Source: Candidatus Brocadia sp.
Lineage (GTDB): Bacteria; Planctomycetota; Brocadiia; Brocadiales; Brocadiaceae
DNA: 34,794 bases
Direction: 5' to 3'
Assembly: GCA_021646415.1 (NCBI GenBank)
Contig: SOEU01000029.1
Span: 1 to 34,794, forward strand
Shown here piece after piece: positions 32,706-34,794 of the stretch. Each line of letters begins with the position of its first letter. Positions within the stretch are counted from its first letter, which is position 1. The position numbers and the translations under genes were made by a program. The notes under the pieces are model-generated. The model did not search any database, was not told the origin of the DNA, and was given only the letters and a program-made list of their open reading frames with translations.

Positions 32706-33258
32706 TTTTGTGAGAAAAAAAACCTACGTCCATTGATGAGTTTCTGAGTAATGACAAGACAGCAGAGCACATTTACTATTGCAAAACCCTTCGCTTTGTG
32801 TATAAGGAAGGCAATTGATCCAATGAAAAACAAAATATGCTTCTGTTAAAAAACCCCTACTTTTCACAGAATCATAATAATAAAGGAAACAAAATGCGCG
32901 GGCACAGGTGAAATGAAATTTTACTGCTTGCCACCTGAGGATGCATAATGCTCAAACTCCCCTGCCACATACAGGAGGCCAGATAGAATGAAAAACCTTT
33001 CATAGCTGAACGCGCAACACGTGCAAAACCAGAATTTTTTCTGTAAAGCCGGGTTATTGAAAAGGCAATTATTCTGTTTGCCTCTGAACCATCAATGAAC
33101 TATTAAGCATAATAAACTAAGTCTGTATAATATAAGAAAGATCATGAAAACTCAAGTCTTTTTATCAAATATTACATTTTTAAAGAAATAGTATAAAAAA
33201 CCTCTTTGTGTTGTAACAGAAAGATTACATCCTCTTTGGCGGGTGCACAAATCTCTCG
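32706..33258. other. Intergenic region upstream of dabA; no gene seen
   Basis: This AT-rich stretch of about 550 bp has no credible open frame. On the minus strand it must hold the dabA promoter; TTGCCTTCCTTATACACAAA around 32800 is a weak candidate but poorly spaced. On its right end, ATGTAA/TTACAA arms near 33220 followed by a T-run could help to end the FG-GAP gene's transcript. No repeat of the families seen elsewhere was noticed. Confidence 0.3.
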
Positions 33259-34635
33259 CTATTCCACCGCATGCCCGAAGGAGTCGTTCGTCTCGGCAGT
33301 GTTTCTGATACCAGGACTGTCCTGGTGCCAAATCTGGTTGTCTGTGGAGGAAAGGCCTGCGGCAGAACCGTACAGGGAGTTCACAGCACCAGCATCGACG
33401 CCAACCCCAATATCCTCGTCGGGGACCCCCACGGCCAGATCGTCGAAGCCATCGCCATTAAAGTCGCCCGCAGCCAGGGCAGACCCGAAGGCATCGAACA
33501 ATTCGACTGTGCCCCGGATACCGGGACTATTCTGGTGCCAAATCTGGTTGTCCGTGGAGGAAAGGCCTGAGGCAGAACCGTACAGGACATTCACCGCACC
33601 GGCGCCGACAGTGCCCGCAATGTCCTCCCCGGGAACTCCCACGACCAGGTCATCGAAGCCATCGTTATCATAGTCGCCCGCAGCCAGGGCAGACCCAAAG
33701 AAGTCACCCTCCTCGACGGTGTTCCTGATATCAATACTGTCCTGGTTCCAAAGCTGGTTGTCCGTGGAGGAAAGGCCAGCGGCAGAACCGTACAGGACAT
33801 TTACCGCACCGGCGACGACGATGTCCCCCGTAATTTCGAAGGGAACCCCCACTGCAAGGTCGTCGAAGCCGTCTCCATTGAAGTCTCCCGCAGTCAGGGC
33901 CGACCCGAAGGCATCGAACAATTCGGCTGCGCCCAGGATATCAGTGCTGTCCTGATGCCAAATCTGGTTATCTGTGGAGGAAAGACCAGCGGCAGAACCG
34001 TACAGGACGTTCGTCGCACCGGCATCGATGTCCCCGATGTCCTCGTCGGGAACCCCTACGGCAAGATCATCGAAGCCGTCTCCATTGAAGTCACCTGCAG
34101 TAAGGGCGAACCCGAAGGCATCGAACAATTCTGCTGTATCCAGGATACCCGTGCTGTTCTGGTGCCAAAGCTGGTTGTCCGTGGAGGAAAGACCTGCAGA
34201 AGAACCATACAGGACGTTCACCGCACCGGTGTTGACGATGTCCGCAATATCCTCCCCGGGAACCCCTACTGCCAGGTCGTCGAATCCGTCGCCATTGAAG
34301 TCTCCAGCAGCAAGGGCAGACCCGAAGGCATCGAACAATTCGGCTGTATCCAGGATATCCGTGCTGTTCTGGTGCCAAATCTGGTTGTCCGTGGAGGAAA
34401 GACCGCCGGAGGAGCCGTAAATAACGTTCACAGCACCAGCGTTTACGATGCCTGCAATGTCCTCCCCGGAACCCCCCACAACCAGGTCGTCGAATCCGTC
34501 GGCATTGAAGTCTGCATGAATGGTTGGAGGCGCTGCACATGCATCGAAAATCCCCATGCCGAGCAGCCCACACATCGCCACCAAAACGCTCAGCATCAAT
34601 GAGATAACCGTGAAATTTTTGGTTCTGATTTTCAC
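33259..34635 (-). CDS. Secreted FG-GAP repeat (integrin-like beta-propeller) protein
   Basis: After a signal peptide (MKIRTKNFTVISLMLSVLVA, continuing to about residue 35) the protein is six repeats of 70 residues. Each carries a calcium-loop motif DFNGDGFDDLAVG, a VNVLYGSSAGLSSTDNQ strand pair and an FGSALAAG end, the FG-GAP unit of integrin-like propellers. I chose GTG 34635 because AAGGTG lies 6 bases upstream; GTG 34644 is also open. The protein ends abruptly at SFGHAVE, in the same place where a seventh blade would start, so the propeller is one blade short or closes with another partner. It is probably exported and may bind a surface partner or glycan. DNA repeats are 210 bp. Confidence 0.88.
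   Translation of the reverse strand: MKIRTKNFTVISLMLSVLVAMCGLLGMGIFDACAAPPTIHADFNADGFDDLVVGGSGEDIAGIVNAGAVNVIYGSSGGLSSTDNQIWHQNSTDILDTAELFDAFGSALAAGDFNGDGFDDLAVGVPGEDIADIVNTGAVNVLYGSSAGLSSTDNQLWHQNSTGILDTAELFDAFGFALTAGDFNGDGFDDLAVGVPDEDIGDIDAGATNVLYGSAAGLSSTDNQIWHQDSTDILGAAELFDAFGSALTAGDFNGDGFDDLAVGVPFEITGDIVVAGAVNVLYGSAAGLSSTDNQLWNQDSIDIRNTVEEGDFFGSALAAGDYDNDGFDDLVVGVPGEDIAGTVGAGAVNVLYGSASGLSSTDNQIWHQNSPGIRGTVELFDAFGSALAAGDFNGDGFDDLAVGVPDEDIGVGVDAGAVNSLYGSAAGLSSTDNQIWHQDSPGIRNTAETNDSFGHAVE
33290..34560. repeat. 210-bp tandem repeats of the FG-GAP gene (six units)
   Basis: On the + strand, CCAAATCTGGTTGTC-type and GAAGCCATCGCCATT-type strings recur every 210 bases. Long blocks are identical between units, which suggests recent expansion or homogenisation. 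The bias also keeps opposite-strand frames open for several hundred bases. Confidence 0.88.
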
Positions 34636-34671
34636 AAGCCACACCTTTTTTATAGAATTAAACGCAACGTA

Positions 34672-34770
34672 ACACTTTAGTTTTTTGAAAAACTATCAAG
34701 GCAAAGCCTTGTGCTGATTTCGCCCCGGAGGGGCAAATTGCTCATAGGCAGGCAATTTATTGCCTGTGTT
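34672..34770. repeat. Short palindromes upstream of the FG-GAP gene
   Basis: CAAGGCAAAGCCTTG (15 bp), GCCCCGGAGGGGC and AGGCAGGCAATTTATTGCCT occur within 75 bp. They lie in the leader of the FG-GAP gene on the minus strand or between it and the next gene outside the window. Their role is unknown. Confidence 0.55.
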
Positions 34771-34794
34771 AAGAGAAAGATAAAAATAAGCCCT

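Noticed and set aside
33955-34602. Long + strand open frames opposite the FG-GAP gene (also at 33206, 33271 and 33974)
   Set aside because: They are mirror frames of a 210-bp tandem repeat. The minus-strand product has a signal peptide and clear FG-GAP motifs; the plus-strand ones have neither.

Overview
This window looks like accessory chromosome from a Gram-negative, moderately AT-rich environmental bacterium. My best guess is a Planctomycetota of the anammox type (Brocadiales). I base that on the mix of a DabA/DabB inorganic-carbon pump, surface-glycan genes with DUF4091 and other glycosidase-like proteins, many degenerate toxin-antitoxin (TA) pairs, and GC-rich palindromic repeats scattered between and inside genes. 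There is no rRNA or marker gene here, so the taxonomy is inference.

Region 1 (about 0.3-16.5 kb, all + strand) is an exopolysaccharide or surface-glycan cluster. In order it holds a Wzx-type flippase, a zinc-ribbon methyltransferase with an 11-C homopolymer, an F420-hydrogenase-beta-like iron-sulfur protein overlapping a polysaccharide pyruvyl transferase, and a UDP-GlcNAc 2-epimerase. Next come a DUF559 nuclease-like gene between inverted palindromes, a GT4 glycosyltransferase, an O-antigen ligase/polymerase, two more GT4 enzymes, a DUF4091 secreted glycosidase-like protein, a second methyltransferase and a GT2 glycosyltransferase. Several genes overlap by 1-4 bases, which points to translational coupling. 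Together they would make an activated amino sugar, assemble and modify a repeat unit, flip it, polymerise it and perhaps trim it.

Region 2 (about 16.5-27.9 kb) is a repeat-rich, decaying island. It starts with a 5'-truncated group II intron (maturase plus domains V and VI), followed by three intact TA-like pairs (DUF433/DUF5615, a helical antitoxin with a PIN toxin, and an AF2212-type antitoxin with a PIN toxin). A large carbohydrate-binding/glycosidase-like gene is broken by an in-frame TAG (W to stop) and carries palindromic repeats inside its reading frame. A second, frameshifted copy of the GT2 gene follows, and then remnants of at least three more TA modules. A shared block ending in a TACAAT/TATAAT-like hexamer lies 70-125 bp upstream of three of these modules. 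The two GT2 copies are direct repeats around about 8 kb of this island.

Region 3 (about 27.9-32.7 kb, - strand) encodes DabA (DUF2309, zinc site visible) and DabB (NuoL-like proton channel), the two parts of an energy-coupled CO2/bicarbonate uptake system. dabB lies between two direct copies of a palindromic element, one of which contains the dabA stop codon.

Region 4 (33.3-34.6 kb, - strand) encodes a secreted FG-GAP beta-propeller protein made of six 70-residue repeats.

No tRNA, rRNA or CRISPR array was seen. The most unusual features are the reading-frame-tolerant palindromic repeats, the shared promoter-like cassette in front of unrelated TA modules, the poly-C contingency tract, and the W-to-TAG change in a multidomain glycan protein.
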